Positions 36,433 through 45,473 are shown, counted from the stretch's first letter. The stretch is DNA of 64,000 nt from Geminocystis sp. NIES-3708 (GCF_001548095.1 NZ_AP014815.1:1735656-1799655), one strand, 5' to 3'. Numbers and translations are program-made. The notes: generated by a model not told the origin, from the letters alone.

Positions 36433-37656
36433 CTATTGATGTTGTTGTTGTTTAATAAAATCAATAGCTTTTTCTAAAGGTAAAGCAGGAGAAAATAAAT
36501 ATCCTTGTCCATAATTACAACCAAGAGATTTTAAAATATCTAACTGTGATTGATTTTCAATGCCTTCAGCCACTGTTGTCATATTTAAACCCTGAGATAG
36601 ACTGATTAGAGTACGACAAATAATTTGATCTTTATCATTATTTTCTAAATCTTTAACAAAACATTGATCTATTTTCATCGTATCGAATTTAAAGTTTTTT
36701 AAATAGGATAAATTAGCATATCCTGTGCCAAAATCATCTATAACTAAATGCAACCCAAAATTACGACAATCATTCATTAATGATAAAGCAATATCTCCCT
36801 CAAATAAACTTCTTTCTAAAATCTCTAATTTAATTTGATTAGGATTCACAGAAGAAGTAATAATTTTATTTTTAAAAATGGGAAGAAAATCTACATCAGA
36901 AATTTGTTTTTCAGCAATATTTATACTCAAAAAAACATTATAGTTAGTTTCTTCTTTAATTCGTAAAATAGCTTTTAAACCTTCTTCTAATAACCACTCT
37001 CCTATGGGAACAATTAATGAAGTTGACTCTGCTAAAGGAATAAAAATTGAGGGAGAAATATTACCCCTTGTGGCAGAAAACCACCTTAATAAAACCTCAA
37101 AACCTACAATTAAATTAGTTTTTAAATCAATAATAGGTTGATAAAAAGGTACTAATTCATTCTGTTTAAAACCCGTTCTTAATTCACTTTCTAGTCTGAT
37201 TAATTCAATAGCTTGAAAAATTTTTTCCTGATAATCTTTTTGTGTCTTTTGCAAAGTTAATTGATCTAATTCTTCTTTCGCTAATCTTAATCTATCAGTT
37301 TCTGATCGAAAATATTTCATCACTACCATTAATAATAATTTTAAGATAGGATCAGCATCTTCAATTCTAGTTTTAACTTGTTCACTGGTGACAATAGTTA
37401 GCACCACATTAGTTCTAGCATAGGCAGAAGCAGAGCGAGGGCTGCCATCAACTAAGGCTAATTCACCAAATAAATCACCAGCTTTTAAGATATTTAAAAT
37501 AATTTTTTTATTATCAGCAGAAATTGTCGAAATTTCTACTTCACCCTCATCAATAATATAAGCAAATTCTCCTTTTTCTCCTTCTTCAAAGATACATTCT
37601 CCTGCCTTTCGTGTTTGATTTGGAAATTGTTGTGCAAAGTCATATTTTTTTGACAT
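36433..37656 (-). CDS. Cyclic-nucleotide-sensing EAL phosphodiesterase
   Basis: The 407-residue protein has an N-terminal cNMP-binding domain (about 15-110) with FEEGEKGEFAYIIDEGEVEI and GDLFGELALVDGSPRSASAY, the phosphate-binding cassette with its arginine. A short helix follows, then an EAL domain (about 155-400). The EAL catalytic set is present: GFEVLLRW, SINIAEKQ, LEILERS, DDFGTGYANLSYL, MKIDQCFV, AEGIENQ and GQGYLFSPALP. It should hydrolyse cyclic di-GMP under control of cAMP or cGMP, and could oppose the GGDEF protein at 7889-13318; that link is inferred. Confidence 0.92.
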   Translation of the reverse strand: MSKKYDFAQQFPNQTRKAGECIFEEGEKGEFAYIIDEGEVEISTISADNKKIILNILKAGDLFGELALVDGSPRSASAYARTNVVLTIVTSEQVKTRIEDADPILKLLLMVVMKYFRSETDRLRLAKEELDQLTLQKTQKDYQEKIFQAIELIRLESELRTGFKQNELVPFYQPIIDLKTNLIVGFEVLLRWFSATRGNISPSIFIPLAESTSLIVPIGEWLLEEGLKAILRIKEETNYNVFLSINIAEKQISDVDFLPIFKNKIITSSVNPNQIKLEILERSLFEGDIALSLMNDCRNFGLHLVIDDFGTGYANLSYLKNFKFDTMKIDQCFVKDLENNDKDQIICRTLISLSQGLNMTTVAEGIENQSQLDILKSLGCNYGQGYLFSPALPLEKAIDFIKQQQHQ

Positions 37657-37754
37657 GATAAATAATATAAATTAAGAATTAGGAATTACGAACTTATCCC
37701 ATGAAATGATATTCACTCAAAGAATTTGAGAATTAAATTGTTAGCTATTAACTA

Positions 37755-38654
37755 TTAATTAGTTTTCGACTTTAAACTAGAAAAATATAAATTACCTACA
37801 ATACTTAAAAAAAGCAAATAAGCAATTAATTGCACTAAATAAATATGATCTCGATAACCTAATAAAGTTTTAAATAGTATCCCTGGAAATTCACCATCTG
37901 GTAAAAAATTACTGGTATTCCAAATAGGTATTCCTAATAAACAAGAACCTTGCTTAAATATACATAAACTTTCATAATTAGAATTAATTTGACTAAGAAT
38001 TGTTACTGCACCATCTAAATTTTTTAAAGCACTAATTACTAAACCAGCCACAATTAACAAGAGAAAAACTCCCATAATTTTGAAGAATAAACGAATATTT
38101 ATTTTGACTCCCCAATAAAATAATGCCCATCCCATTAAACCTGCTAATATTAGTCCTAAGATTGCTCCAATCGTTGGGCTAATAAAATCAGTTTGAAATT
38201 TAGCAGCCATAAATAAAACCGTTTCAAAACCTTCTCGTAAAACGGCTATAAAGACTAATAAAAAAATACCTTTACCTGCATTTTCATTGGTTAATACAGA
38301 ATTAATCGCTCCTTCCACTTCACCTTTTAATGATTGAGCTTGGCGACTCATCCAAATCAACATCCAACTTAACATAGCGATCGCCACTAAAGCAAATAAA
38401 GTTTTTAAGATTTCTTTCAATACAGGTGCATAAAAGTATTGACTAGAATCTATTTGTTGTAAACTACCCCAAAGAAACCAACCAACAGAAACACTTGCTA
38501 ATATGCCACCACAAACTCCTAAATAAATCCAACGATAATATTCCTGTTTTTGTGCTTTTTGCAAACAAGCAAAGACAATTCCCACTACTAAAGCGGCCTC
38601 AAAACCTTCTCTTAGGGTGACAACAAAAGTCGGTAAAGCACTACTTATATTCAT
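37755..38654 (-). CDS. FTR1-family high-affinity iron permease
   Basis: The 299-residue membrane protein has about seven membrane segments and the two REGxE iron-binding motifs of FTR1/EfeU permeases, LREGFEAALVVGIVFACL near residue 17 and LREGFETVLFMAAKF near residue 141. These sites pass ferric or ferrous iron across the inner membrane. A ferroxidase partner is not seen nearby. The promoter region carries two near-copies of a 27-bp motif, noted separately, that could be a metal-responsive site. Confidence 0.9.
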   Translation of the reverse strand: MNISSALPTFVVTLREGFEAALVVGIVFACLQKAQKQEYYRWIYLGVCGGILASVSVGWFLWGSLQQIDSSQYFYAPVLKEILKTLFALVAIAMLSWMLIWMSRQAQSLKGEVEGAINSVLTNENAGKGIFLLVFIAVLREGFETVLFMAAKFQTDFISPTIGAILGLILAGLMGWALFYWGVKINIRLFFKIMGVFLLLIVAGLVISALKNLDGAVTILSQINSNYESLCIFKQGSCLLGIPIWNTSNFLPDGEFPGILFKTLLGYRDHIYLVQLIAYLLFLSIVGNLYFSSLKSKTN

Positions 38655-38683
38655 GTTTTTAGTTAATCAATTACTCTTGAATC

Positions 38684-38753
38684 TTAACTAATTTTAAGCC
38701 CTTAGTAAGCCAATCAATCATAAATTTTAACTAATTTGAGCTTGTTAGTAAGC
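38684..38753 (-). promoter_or_regulatory. Duplicated 27-bp motif upstream of iron permease
   Basis: Two copies, at 38684-38710 and 38727-38753, both read TTAACTAATTT, seven variable bases, then TTAGTAAGC, and are spaced 43 bp apart (start to start). Each half shows partial inverted symmetry. They lie 30 to 100 bp upstream of the FTR1 start codon at 38654. The match is not to the Fur box consensus, so the regulator is unknown. They may instead be a chance duplication. Confidence 0.5.
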
Positions 38754-38843
38754 ACTTTAGAACTAACTGATATAAATAATACAATACTTAAGTATTATCT
38801 GTAAGACTAGAATTACCAGCAAAATTTCTTAACACTTTTAAAA

Positions 38844-38915
38844 AGCGGGTAACGCGATTCGAACGCGCGACATTCACCTTGGCAAGGTGACGCTCTACCA
38901 CTGAGCTATACCCGC
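38844..38915 (-). tRNA. tRNA-Gly(GCC)
   Basis: The minus strand reads GCGGGTATAGCTCAGTGGTA at the 5' end, with acceptor GCGGGTA pairing TACCCGC at the other end, D-arm and GTTCGAATC T-loop. The anticodon stem TCACC/GGTGA encloses the loop TTGCCAA, anticodon GCC, which decodes GGC and GGU glycine codons. The discriminator base is U, as expected for tRNA-Gly. It is 72 nucleotides, without an encoded CCA. Confidence 0.97.
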
Positions 38916-39032
38916 AATCAGTACATTTAATATTATGTCGCAAAAAAAAAAAATTGTCAAGGTTTTTATCAAAAAAAATTTCTCGAAAAAAAAGATAATC
39001 TCATTACTTCAGAAGTTCATCAAAATTCTTAG

Positions 39033-39420
39033 GTCTGAAACCCCGTACTTCTAAGACGGCTTTATATTTAGTGGTTTTAGGTTAAAATCAAGGTAGCCAC
39101 TAAGACCTTCATTGTGCGGTGCAACTCCCAGTGGTGGGACACCTGTTGAAAAGATGAGTTACCGAAATGGTACTCGGTGCAATGCACTATAGACTCAGCC
39201 CCCACAAGCAAAGACATTAAGGGAGTGAAAAGCATAAACCTAAAAGTAAACTGAAGGCAATAGCTAACAGTGTAGTGACGATTGACACCGCCTTGTGAAG
39301 TACTATTATATTTTTGTTAATAGACGATATGACAATGTGGTTGTTACGAGCAATGACTAGCATTGTGTTAGTTATCTCCTCTAAAGAATCCTCGTGGCTT
39401 TAGCCTATCGGGAGTGTCAA
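39033..39420 (+). mobile_element. ORF-less IS200/IS605-superfamily-like element carrying a structured RNA
   Basis: The 388-bp region between tRNA-Gly and cysK has no ORF but is not ordinary spacer. The left end (AAACCCCGTACTTCTAAGACGG) carries a CCGT/ACGG hairpin. The right end holds GGCTTTAGCC in an imperfect hairpin and closes GGGAGTGTCAA, the TCAA terminus that IS608-type transposases cut after. The left flank is TTAG. No transposase, TnpB or IscB ORF is inside, so it would move only with help in trans. The exact ends are inferred from these signatures. Confidence 0.55.
39070..39200 (+). ncRNA. HEARO/IscB omega-RNA-like structured RNA
   Basis: The strand folds into several local stems. 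These are AGTGG (39070-39074) with CCACT (39097-39101); GGTG-CAAC-TCCCA with TGGGA-CACC (39118-39143); GAG-TACC with GGTA-CTC around a GAAAT loop (39156-39175); and GTGC-AAT-GCAC (39177-39187). The order and phrases (CTAAGACC, CTCCCAGTGGTGGGA, CCTGTTGAAAAG, ACTCGGTGCAATGCACT, TAGACTCAGC) match what I remember of the HEARO RNA that sits just upstream of IscB genes in cyanobacteria. A covariance search is needed to confirm it. Confidence 0.55.
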
Positions 39421-39471
39421 TGAACTGTACAATAAAAACTTAAATGACAAGAACTAATCAAATACTGAGAA

Positions 39472-40449
39472 ATGGATATTAAAGACGGCTTCATTGGTAC
39501 TATCGGCAATACCCCATTAATTCGCTTAAATAGTTTCAGTGAAGAAACGGGGTGCGAAATTCTAGGCAAAGCAGAGTTTTTGAATCCGGGTGGTTCGGTG
39601 AAAGACAGAGCCGCATTATACATAATTCAACAAGCAGAAGCTCAAGGATTGCTTAAACCCGGTGGCACAGTGGTAGAAGGCACGGCAGGAAATACTGGCA
39701 TCGGTTTAGCTCATATTTGCAATGCCAAGGGTTATAAATGTGTAATCGTCATTCCTGATACTCAATCACAGGAAAAAATGGACGCTTTACGGACTTTAGG
39801 AGCAGAAGTTAGAGCTGTACCTGCTGTACCTTATAAAGATCCCAATAATTATGTTAAACTCTCTGGCAGAATTGCTTCTGAAATGGATAATGCTATCTGG
39901 GCAAACCAATTCGATAATTTAGCTAATCGTCAAGCACACTACGAAACTACGGGGAAAGAAATTTGGGAGCAAACAGATCATCAAATTGATGGTTGGGTAG
40001 CCGCAACAGGTACAGGAGGAACTTTTGCGGGGGTTTCTTTATTTCTAAAAGATCAAAATCATGATATACAATGTGTTTTGGCAGATCCTTTAGGTAGCGG
40101 TTTATACAGTTATGTGAAAACTGGAGAAATCAAAATGGAAGGTAATTCTATTACTGAGGGGATTGGCAACAGTAGAATAACTGCTAATATGGAAAATGTC
40201 CCCATTGATGATGCCATTCAAATTGATGATCAAGAGGCAATTCGGGTTATTTATCAGTTACTACGAAAAGAAGGCTTATTTATGGGGGGATCTGTTGGTA
40301 TAAATGTAGGTGCGGCTGTTGCTTTAGCCAAAAAACTCGGACCTGGGCATACTATTGTGACTGTTTTATGTGATGGCGGTGCCCGTTATCAATCTCGACT
40401 TTATAACCGTGAATGGCTCAATTCTAAAGGTTTAATTATCCCTGATTAA
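39472..40449 (+). CDS. cysK: Cysteine synthase CysK (O-acetylserine sulfhydrylase)
   Basis: The 325-residue PLP enzyme combines O-acetylserine and sulfide to make cysteine. The PLP lysine is in NPGGSVKDRAALYI (about residue 45), the phosphate loop in GTGGTFAGVSLFL, and the substrate loop VEGTAGNTGIGLAHICNAKG follows the lysine. The C-terminal VTVLCDGGARYQSRLYNREW is typical of cysteine synthase A. The start ATG lies 51 bp after the omega-RNA-like element, so any transcript leaving that element could run into cysK. The assignment as CysK rather than CysM is likely but not certain. Confidence 0.9.
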   Translation: MDIKDGFIGTIGNTPLIRLNSFSEETGCEILGKAEFLNPGGSVKDRAALYIIQQAEAQGLLKPGGTVVEGTAGNTGIGLAHICNAKGYKCVIVIPDTQSQEKMDALRTLGAEVRAVPAVPYKDPNNYVKLSGRIASEMDNAIWANQFDNLANRQAHYETTGKEIWEQTDHQIDGWVAATGTGGTFAGVSLFLKDQNHDIQCVLADPLGSGLYSYVKTGEIKMEGNSITEGIGNSRITANMENVPIDDAIQIDDQEAIRVIYQLLRKEGLFMGGSVGINVGAAVALAKKLGPGHTIVTVLCDGGARYQSRLYNREWLNSKGLIIPD

Positions 40450-40485
40450 CTACTTTATTTTATTACTAAATTTACATTATTTATT

Positions 40486-40638
40486 ATGAATTTTATTCGT
40501 CAACAGATAGTTCCTTTAATTACTATTTTGATTGCTTTATTTGCTTTAGTAGCAGTCACTGCACGGAGCTTTATTAAAACTGATTTAGCGGCTCCCGCTC
40601 CTATTGAAAATATTTATTCTGGAGAAAATTTAGGTTAA
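40486..40638 (+). CDS. Short single-span membrane protein
   Basis: The 50-residue ORF starts MNFIRQQIVPLITILIALFA, with one membrane span (about 8-26), and ends KTDLAAPAPIENIYSGENLG. It follows cysK by 36 bp, on the same strand. The composition (basic N-terminus, one span, proline-rich exit) fits the small cyanobacterial membrane subunits and accessory peptides, though I cannot name it. The ORF is short enough to need comparison with other genomes. Confidence 0.6.
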   Translation: MNFIRQQIVPLITILIALFALVAVTARSFIKTDLAAPAPIENIYSGENLG

Positions 40639-40676
40639 ATAATTAATAATTAGCGATTAATAATTGATAAAAAATA

Positions 40677-41123
40677 GTGAGAAAATTTCAATATTCAAGT
40701 ATTATTAAAGCACCAGTAAAAGTAGTTTGGGAATTTCACGAAAGACAAGACATTCTCGAACTTTTAACTCCTCCTTGGCAACCTGTGAAAGTTATTGCTA
40801 GACAAGGAGGTTTAAATATTGGTGCAACTAGCGAATTTTTACTGATGTTTGGCTTGATTCATATTTCTTGGTTAGCCCGTCATACTGAATATGAACAGTA
40901 TAAAATATTTACTGATGAGCAAATTAGAGGACCAATGGATTCATGGATTCATCGTCATTATTTTGAGGCTAAAGGTTTAGAAACAAAGCTCACAGATATT
41001 ATTGAATATAGAATTCCGGGAGGGTGGTTAAGTGAAATTTTCCTCGGTTGGTGGGTAAATTCTCGCCTTCAAGAGATGTTTCGTTATCGCCATGAAGTTA
41101 CTAAAAAATACTGTGAAACCTGA
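40677..41123 (+). CDS. SRPBCC/START-like ligand-binding protein
   Basis: The 148-residue protein (GTG start) has the SRPBCC-fold pattern of a polyketide cyclase/coenzyme Q-binding-like protein: FQYSSIIKAPVKVVWEFHER at the start, LELLTPPWQPVKVIARQGGL, and a C-terminal helix LQEMFRYRHEVTKKY. Such proteins hold hydrophobic ligands in a deep pocket; the ligand is unknown. It follows the 50-residue membrane protein by 38 bp and is co-directional with cysK. Confidence 0.8.
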   Translation: MRKFQYSSIIKAPVKVVWEFHERQDILELLTPPWQPVKVIARQGGLNIGATSEFLLMFGLIHISWLARHTEYEQYKIFTDEQIRGPMDSWIHRHYFEAKGLETKLTDIIEYRIPGGWLSEIFLGWWVNSRLQEMFRYRHEVTKKYCET

Positions 41124-41136
41124 TCAGTTTTTCTCT

Positions 41137-41523
41137 TTACTGAGATTTATTTATTACGAAAGACTTTAAACGCAATAAATTTAAGGTTTGCCCTAAATTA
41201 AGGGGTAACATCGAAATTCCTTCAAGACGAGACTGAATCCAACCATCACCCCAACACCATTCCTGATAACCATCAATACCACCGCTTAAAATTATTCTCA
41301 CATAATTACTATCAATGACATCTACTTTATTTTTAATTTCTATGACACCAAGGTAAAAATTAAAACTATCATCTTGAGATAATTTTTCTGAAGAATGATG
41401 ATCAAATTTTAAAGGGAAAAACCATTTTTTTAATTTATTAATATCTAATAAACAATCACCGATAAATTTTTCTGTTGCCTTAACTTCAATTCTTAATTCG
41501 CTTTTTTGAAATTTACCTAACAT
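41137..41523 (-). CDS. Conserved protein of unknown function
   Basis: The 128-residue protein starts MLGKFQKSELRIEVKATEKF and contains KLKKWFFPLKFD, VRIILSGGIDGYQEWCWGDG and WIQSRLEGISMLPLNLGQTL. The alternation of beta strands and the Trp/Gly-rich turn, with a closing helix, could suggest an SRPBCC-like beta barrel, but I do not recognise the family with confidence. It is convergent with the SRPBCC gene, with only 13 bp between the stops. Confidence 0.65.
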   Translation of the reverse strand: MLGKFQKSELRIEVKATEKFIGDCLLDINKLKKWFFPLKFDHHSSEKLSQDDSFNFYLGVIEIKNKVDVIDSNYVRIILSGGIDGYQEWCWGDGWIQSRLEGISMLPLNLGQTLNLLRLKSFVINKSQ

Positions 41524-41678
41524 AAAGGATTATTTCCCACTTCAAACTAATTGAGTTTCCATCCTATCTTAACTAAATTTCTTAATCAAAAAAAAACTTC
41601 TTTGAAATATTGCTCAAATTGCCACGATCATCCAAAATTTGATAATCTAAGCAAATAACTTATAGTAGAAAAAATAAA

Positions 41679-42842
41679 GTGAGTATTATAATTGGTCGTG
41701 GAAAACAAGCCCGTAGAGCTTATGGTATAGATGAAATAGCTTTAGCACCGGGAAATCGCACATTAGATCCCGCACTAGCTGATACTCGTGTTACTCTTGG
41801 TGGTATTGAGCGAGAAATTCCTATTATTGCCAGTGCAATGGATGGTGTTGTTGATGTTAAAATGGCAGTCTTATTATCTCAGTTAGGTTCATTAGGAGTA
41901 CTTAACTTAGAAGGTATCCAAACCCGTTATGAAGATCCTAATCCTATCTTAGATCGTATTGCTTCGGTGGGAAAATCAGAATTTGTTGGTTTAATGCAGG
42001 AATTATACAGTGAACCAGTTAAACCTGAGCTAATTAAGCAAAGAATCGTTGAAATTAAGCAACAAGGTGGTATTGCAGCAGTAAGTTTGACTCCTGCTGG
42101 TGCTAGTCAATTTGGTAAAGTTGTTGCGGAAGCAGGTGCAGATTTAGTATTTATTCAAGCAACCGTGGTATCTACTGCTCATTTATCCCCTGAATCTATT
42201 ACTCCTCTGGATTTAGCTACTTTTTGTCAAGAAATGCCGATGCCTGTTATTCTTGGTAACTGCGTTACTTACGAGGTAACATTACAACTGCTCAAAGCTG
42301 GTGCCGCAGGTATATTAGTAGGTATTGGTCCGGGTGCTGCTTGTACTTCTAGGGGTGTTCTAGGAGTAGGTGTACCTCAAGCCACTGCTGTTGCTGATTG
42401 TGCAGCGGCTAGGGATGATTTCCACAAAGAAACAGGTAACTATGTCCCTATTATTGCTGATGGTGGAATTATTACTGGTGGTGATATTTGTAAATGTATC
42501 GCTTGTGGTGCAGATGCTGTGATGATTGGCTCTCCTATTGCTCGTAGTGCTGAAGCTCCCGGTAGGGGTTATCATTGGGGTATGGCAACTCCTAGCCCTG
42601 TTTTACCACGTGGTACTAGAATTAATGTTGGTACAACTGGTACGATCACGGAAATTTTACGAGGACCTGCTAAACTTGATGATGGTACTCATAACTTATT
42701 AGGTGCGTTAAAAACCAGTATGGGTACATTAGGGGCAAAAAATATCAAGGAAATGCAGGAAGTAGAAGTGGTGATTGCACCTTCTCTATTAACTGAAGGA
42801 AAAGTTTATCAAAAAGCCCAACAGTTGGGTATGGGAAAATAA
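41679..42842 (+). CDS. guaB3: GuaB3-family IMP dehydrogenase-related protein
   Basis: The 387-residue protein (GTG start) opens SIIIGRGKQARRAYGIDEIA and ELAP-like segments, then IASAMDGVVDVKMAVLLSQL. The active-site loop GIGPGAACTSRGVLGVGVPQ carries the catalytic cysteine. IIADGGIITGGDICKCIACG and AVMIGSPIARS bind the phosphate. There are no CBS domains, which separates this group (GuaB3) from the main IMP dehydrogenase. It may act in purine metabolism, but its precise reaction is a matter of homology. Confidence 0.88.
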   Translation: MSIIIGRGKQARRAYGIDEIALAPGNRTLDPALADTRVTLGGIEREIPIIASAMDGVVDVKMAVLLSQLGSLGVLNLEGIQTRYEDPNPILDRIASVGKSEFVGLMQELYSEPVKPELIKQRIVEIKQQGGIAAVSLTPAGASQFGKVVAEAGADLVFIQATVVSTAHLSPESITPLDLATFCQEMPMPVILGNCVTYEVTLQLLKAGAAGILVGIGPGAACTSRGVLGVGVPQATAVADCAAARDDFHKETGNYVPIIADGGIITGGDICKCIACGADAVMIGSPIARSAEAPGRGYHWGMATPSPVLPRGTRINVGTTGTITEILRGPAKLDDGTHNLLGALKTSMGTLGAKNIKEMQEVEVVIAPSLLTEGKVYQKAQQLGMGK

Positions 42843-42927
42843 ACAATTAATAGTGAACAATTAACAATTAACAATTAATAACATAATTTATTTATTATTG
42901 TCTTTTTCCTCATTTTAAAAGTCGGTT

Positions 42928-44385
42928 TTGAACAAAAATTCTCAAGAAAAAACCCCGTTATTAACTACCTTACAAGAATTAGCTTTAAAAGAAGATGCTC
43001 CGTTTTATACTCCCGGACATAGAAAGGGTGAAGGTATCAGTAAATCTTTAAAGCAATTAATGGGAGAAAAAGTGTTTCGTGCTGACTTGCCAGAGTTACC
43101 TGAATTAGATAATTTATTTGCTCCCGAAGGAGTCATAAAAGAAGCTCAAATTTTAGCCTCAGAGGCTTTTGGTGCTAAACAAACATGGTTTTTGGCGAAT
43201 GGTTCGACTTCTGGCATTATTGCTTCTATCTTGGCTACCTGTGGCGAAGGGGATAAGATTATTTTGCCTCGAAATATTCATCAATCAGCTATTTTTGGCT
43301 TAATTTTGTCTGGTGCAACTCCCCTCTTTATTAATCCTGAATATAACTCGGATTTTGACCTTTGTTATACCCTTTCTCCTTTTCAAATTGCTGATGTTTT
43401 AGAAACTCATTCTAATGTTAAAGCTGTAATGGTAGTTTCTCCGACATATCATGGTATTTGTGCAAATTTGACAGAAATAGCCAATCTTGCACATCACTTT
43501 AACATTCCTTTGTTAGTTGATGAAGCCCATGGTGCACATTTTTCTTTTCATCCTAATTTACCGATGTCAGCATTAAAAGCAGGAGCAGATATTGCGATAC
43601 AATCCACTCATAAAACTCTAGGGGCAATGACTCAGGCTTCAATGCTTCATCTTCAAGGCAACTTAGTTAACCCTTATCGTATTAATCAGGCTTTACAATT
43701 GGTGCAGTCTTCTAGCCCTAGCTATTTACTTTTAGCCTCTTTAGATGGTGCAAGACAACAAATGGTGATGGAAGGAGAAAAGTTATTAATTAATACTATA
43801 AATTTGGCAATAATTGCAAGAAAAGAAATAGCCAAATTAGAATATTTATCTTTATTAGACTTTGTTAAAACCCTAGATAATTTTGCCGATTTAGATATAA
43901 CAAGATTAACTATTAATGTTAGTAAATTAGGTTTAACGGGTTATGAAGCAGATGAAATTTTTCATCAAAAATTTGGAGTAACTTGTGAATTGCCCTCTTT
44001 AAAAAATATTACTTTTATCATTTCTTATGGTAATAAAATCGAGAATATTTATAGGTTAATTAAAGCTTTAAAAGACTTAGAAAAATATCAAAAAAAATCT
44101 GATAATAATAAATTTAATCATTCTTCTTTGCCAATAAATTCTTTAAAAATAACTCCTCGCCAAGCATTTTGGGCTGAAAAAAAAGTTGTTTCACGAGATT
44201 TAGCAATCAATGAAATTAGTGGCGAAAATATTTGTCCTTATCCTCCCGGAATTCCTTTAATTATGGCAGGAGAAGTTATTACTAAAGATGCTTTAAGATA
44301 TGCTCAAGAAGTTATTAATTCAGGGGGAATAATTACAGGAACAAGTGACCAAAGTTTAAATACTTTAAAAATTATTTCAGGATAA
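42928..44385 (+). CDS. Orn/Lys/Arg decarboxylase-type PLP enzyme
   Basis: The 485-residue protein (TTG start) is a fold-type I PLP enzyme of the Orn/Lys/Arg decarboxylase major-domain family. It has FYTPGHRKGEGIS near residue 26, FLANGSTSGIIASILATCGE around 88, VSPTYHGICANL, and the acid LVDEAHGAHFSFHP. The lysine that binds PLP is in QSTHKTLGAMTQASMLHL. It decarboxylates a basic amino acid, feeding polyamines, but the substrate is not clear. Relatives of this length are common in cyanobacteria. It follows guaB3 by 85 bp. Confidence 0.85.
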   Translation: MNKNSQEKTPLLTTLQELALKEDAPFYTPGHRKGEGISKSLKQLMGEKVFRADLPELPELDNLFAPEGVIKEAQILASEAFGAKQTWFLANGSTSGIIASILATCGEGDKIILPRNIHQSAIFGLILSGATPLFINPEYNSDFDLCYTLSPFQIADVLETHSNVKAVMVVSPTYHGICANLTEIANLAHHFNIPLLVDEAHGAHFSFHPNLPMSALKAGADIAIQSTHKTLGAMTQASMLHLQGNLVNPYRINQALQLVQSSSPSYLLLASLDGARQQMVMEGEKLLINTINLAIIARKEIAKLEYLSLLDFVKTLDNFADLDITRLTINVSKLGLTGYEADEIFHQKFGVTCELPSLKNITFIISYGNKIENIYRLIKALKDLEKYQKKSDNNKFNHSSLPINSLKITPRQAFWAEKKVVSRDLAINEISGENICPYPPGIPLIMAGEVITKDALRYAQEVINSGGIITGTSDQSLNTLKIISG

Positions 44386-44408
44386 AATTATAATCATTAA
44401 AATTTTAA

Positions 44409-45473
44409 TTATTCTTTTGCTCCTGATAAATAATTAACTTGAGTAGGATAAGCAAACTCTAATTTATGAACAGCAAAAGCATTTTTAATAGCTAAGTTAA
44501 CCTCATTTCTGGCTAAACGATAATCCTTTATATCATTATTATCAACATAATAAACTACTTCAAAATTTAAACTAAAATCACCAAATCCATAAAAATAAGC
44601 AATATCAAACGTGATATTATCAATTTCTTCTATTGCTTCTTTTATAATATTAGGAATTTGACTTAATTTTTCATTATCAGTTTCATAAATAAGTCCAATT
44701 TTAATGATTACTTGTCTTTTATCCATGCGTTTAAAATTACGTAATCTTGAACTGGTTAAATCTGTATTGGCTAATATTAATTGTTCTCCTGTTATAGTTT
44801 TTATTCTCGTAGTTTTAATACCAATATGTTCTACATGACCCATAAAATCCCCCACAGCGATTAAGTCAGAAATCTCAAAGGGACGATCAAAAAGTATAGC
44901 AAAATAACTAAATAAATCTTGTAAAATTCCTTGAGAAGCTAAAGCTAAAGCCACACCACCAATCCCTAAACCAGCAATAATAGCAGCAATATCAAAACCT
45001 AAATTACTGAGAATAGAAATAATACCTAAACCATAAATTAATACTCTAATAGCAGGAAATAAAGCATTAATATTTCTTTCTATAACTGAGTTAGAATTAC
45101 GATATTTTTCTCCATAAAAATAAATAATAGTTCTGGACAAATCTATTAAAAATTGAGCGATAAAAATAGTAGTGGCAATTATAACAATAGTTTTTACTGT
45201 CGCTAAAATTGTGGCATTTAATTCAATTTCTTTTAAAGTTATATAAAATAAACTAAAATAAGTAATAAGAACAAAATGTTTATCTAAAATGTCTATAATT
45301 TGATGAGTTAATTTATTTTCACTTTTTCTAACAATTTTTCTAATTTGTCTAAAAACTATATTTTTTGTAATTTTCAAGAAAAAATAACCTAAAATTAAGA
45401 TACTAAAAGTAATAATTAAATCTGTGATAAAAGGCTGAAATTTTTCTGATAATTTTAAAATATTATCTAACAT
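44409..45473 (-). CDS. MscS-family mechanosensitive ion channel
   Basis: The 354-residue protein has five or six predicted membrane segments, and the pore-lining helix ending GLGIGGVALALASQGILQDL (about residues 165-185) is the MscS signature. The cytoplasmic beta domain follows with FEISDLIAVGDFMGHVEHIG and RIKTITGEQLILANTDL. It opens under membrane tension to release solutes after osmotic downshock. It converges with the preceding decarboxylase gene (23 bp) and diverges from the oligopeptide-binding gene. Confidence 0.9.
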   Translation of the reverse strand: MLDNILKLSEKFQPFITDLIITFSILILGYFFLKITKNIVFRQIRKIVRKSENKLTHQIIDILDKHFVLITYFSLFYITLKEIELNATILATVKTIVIIATTIFIAQFLIDLSRTIIYFYGEKYRNSNSVIERNINALFPAIRVLIYGLGIISILSNLGFDIAAIIAGLGIGGVALALASQGILQDLFSYFAILFDRPFEISDLIAVGDFMGHVEHIGIKTTRIKTITGEQLILANTDLTSSRLRNFKRMDKRQVIIKIGLIYETDNEKLSQIPNIIKEAIEEIDNITFDIAYFYGFGDFSLNFEVVYYVDNNDIKDYRLARNEVNLAIKNAFAVHKLEFAYPTQVNYLSGAKE

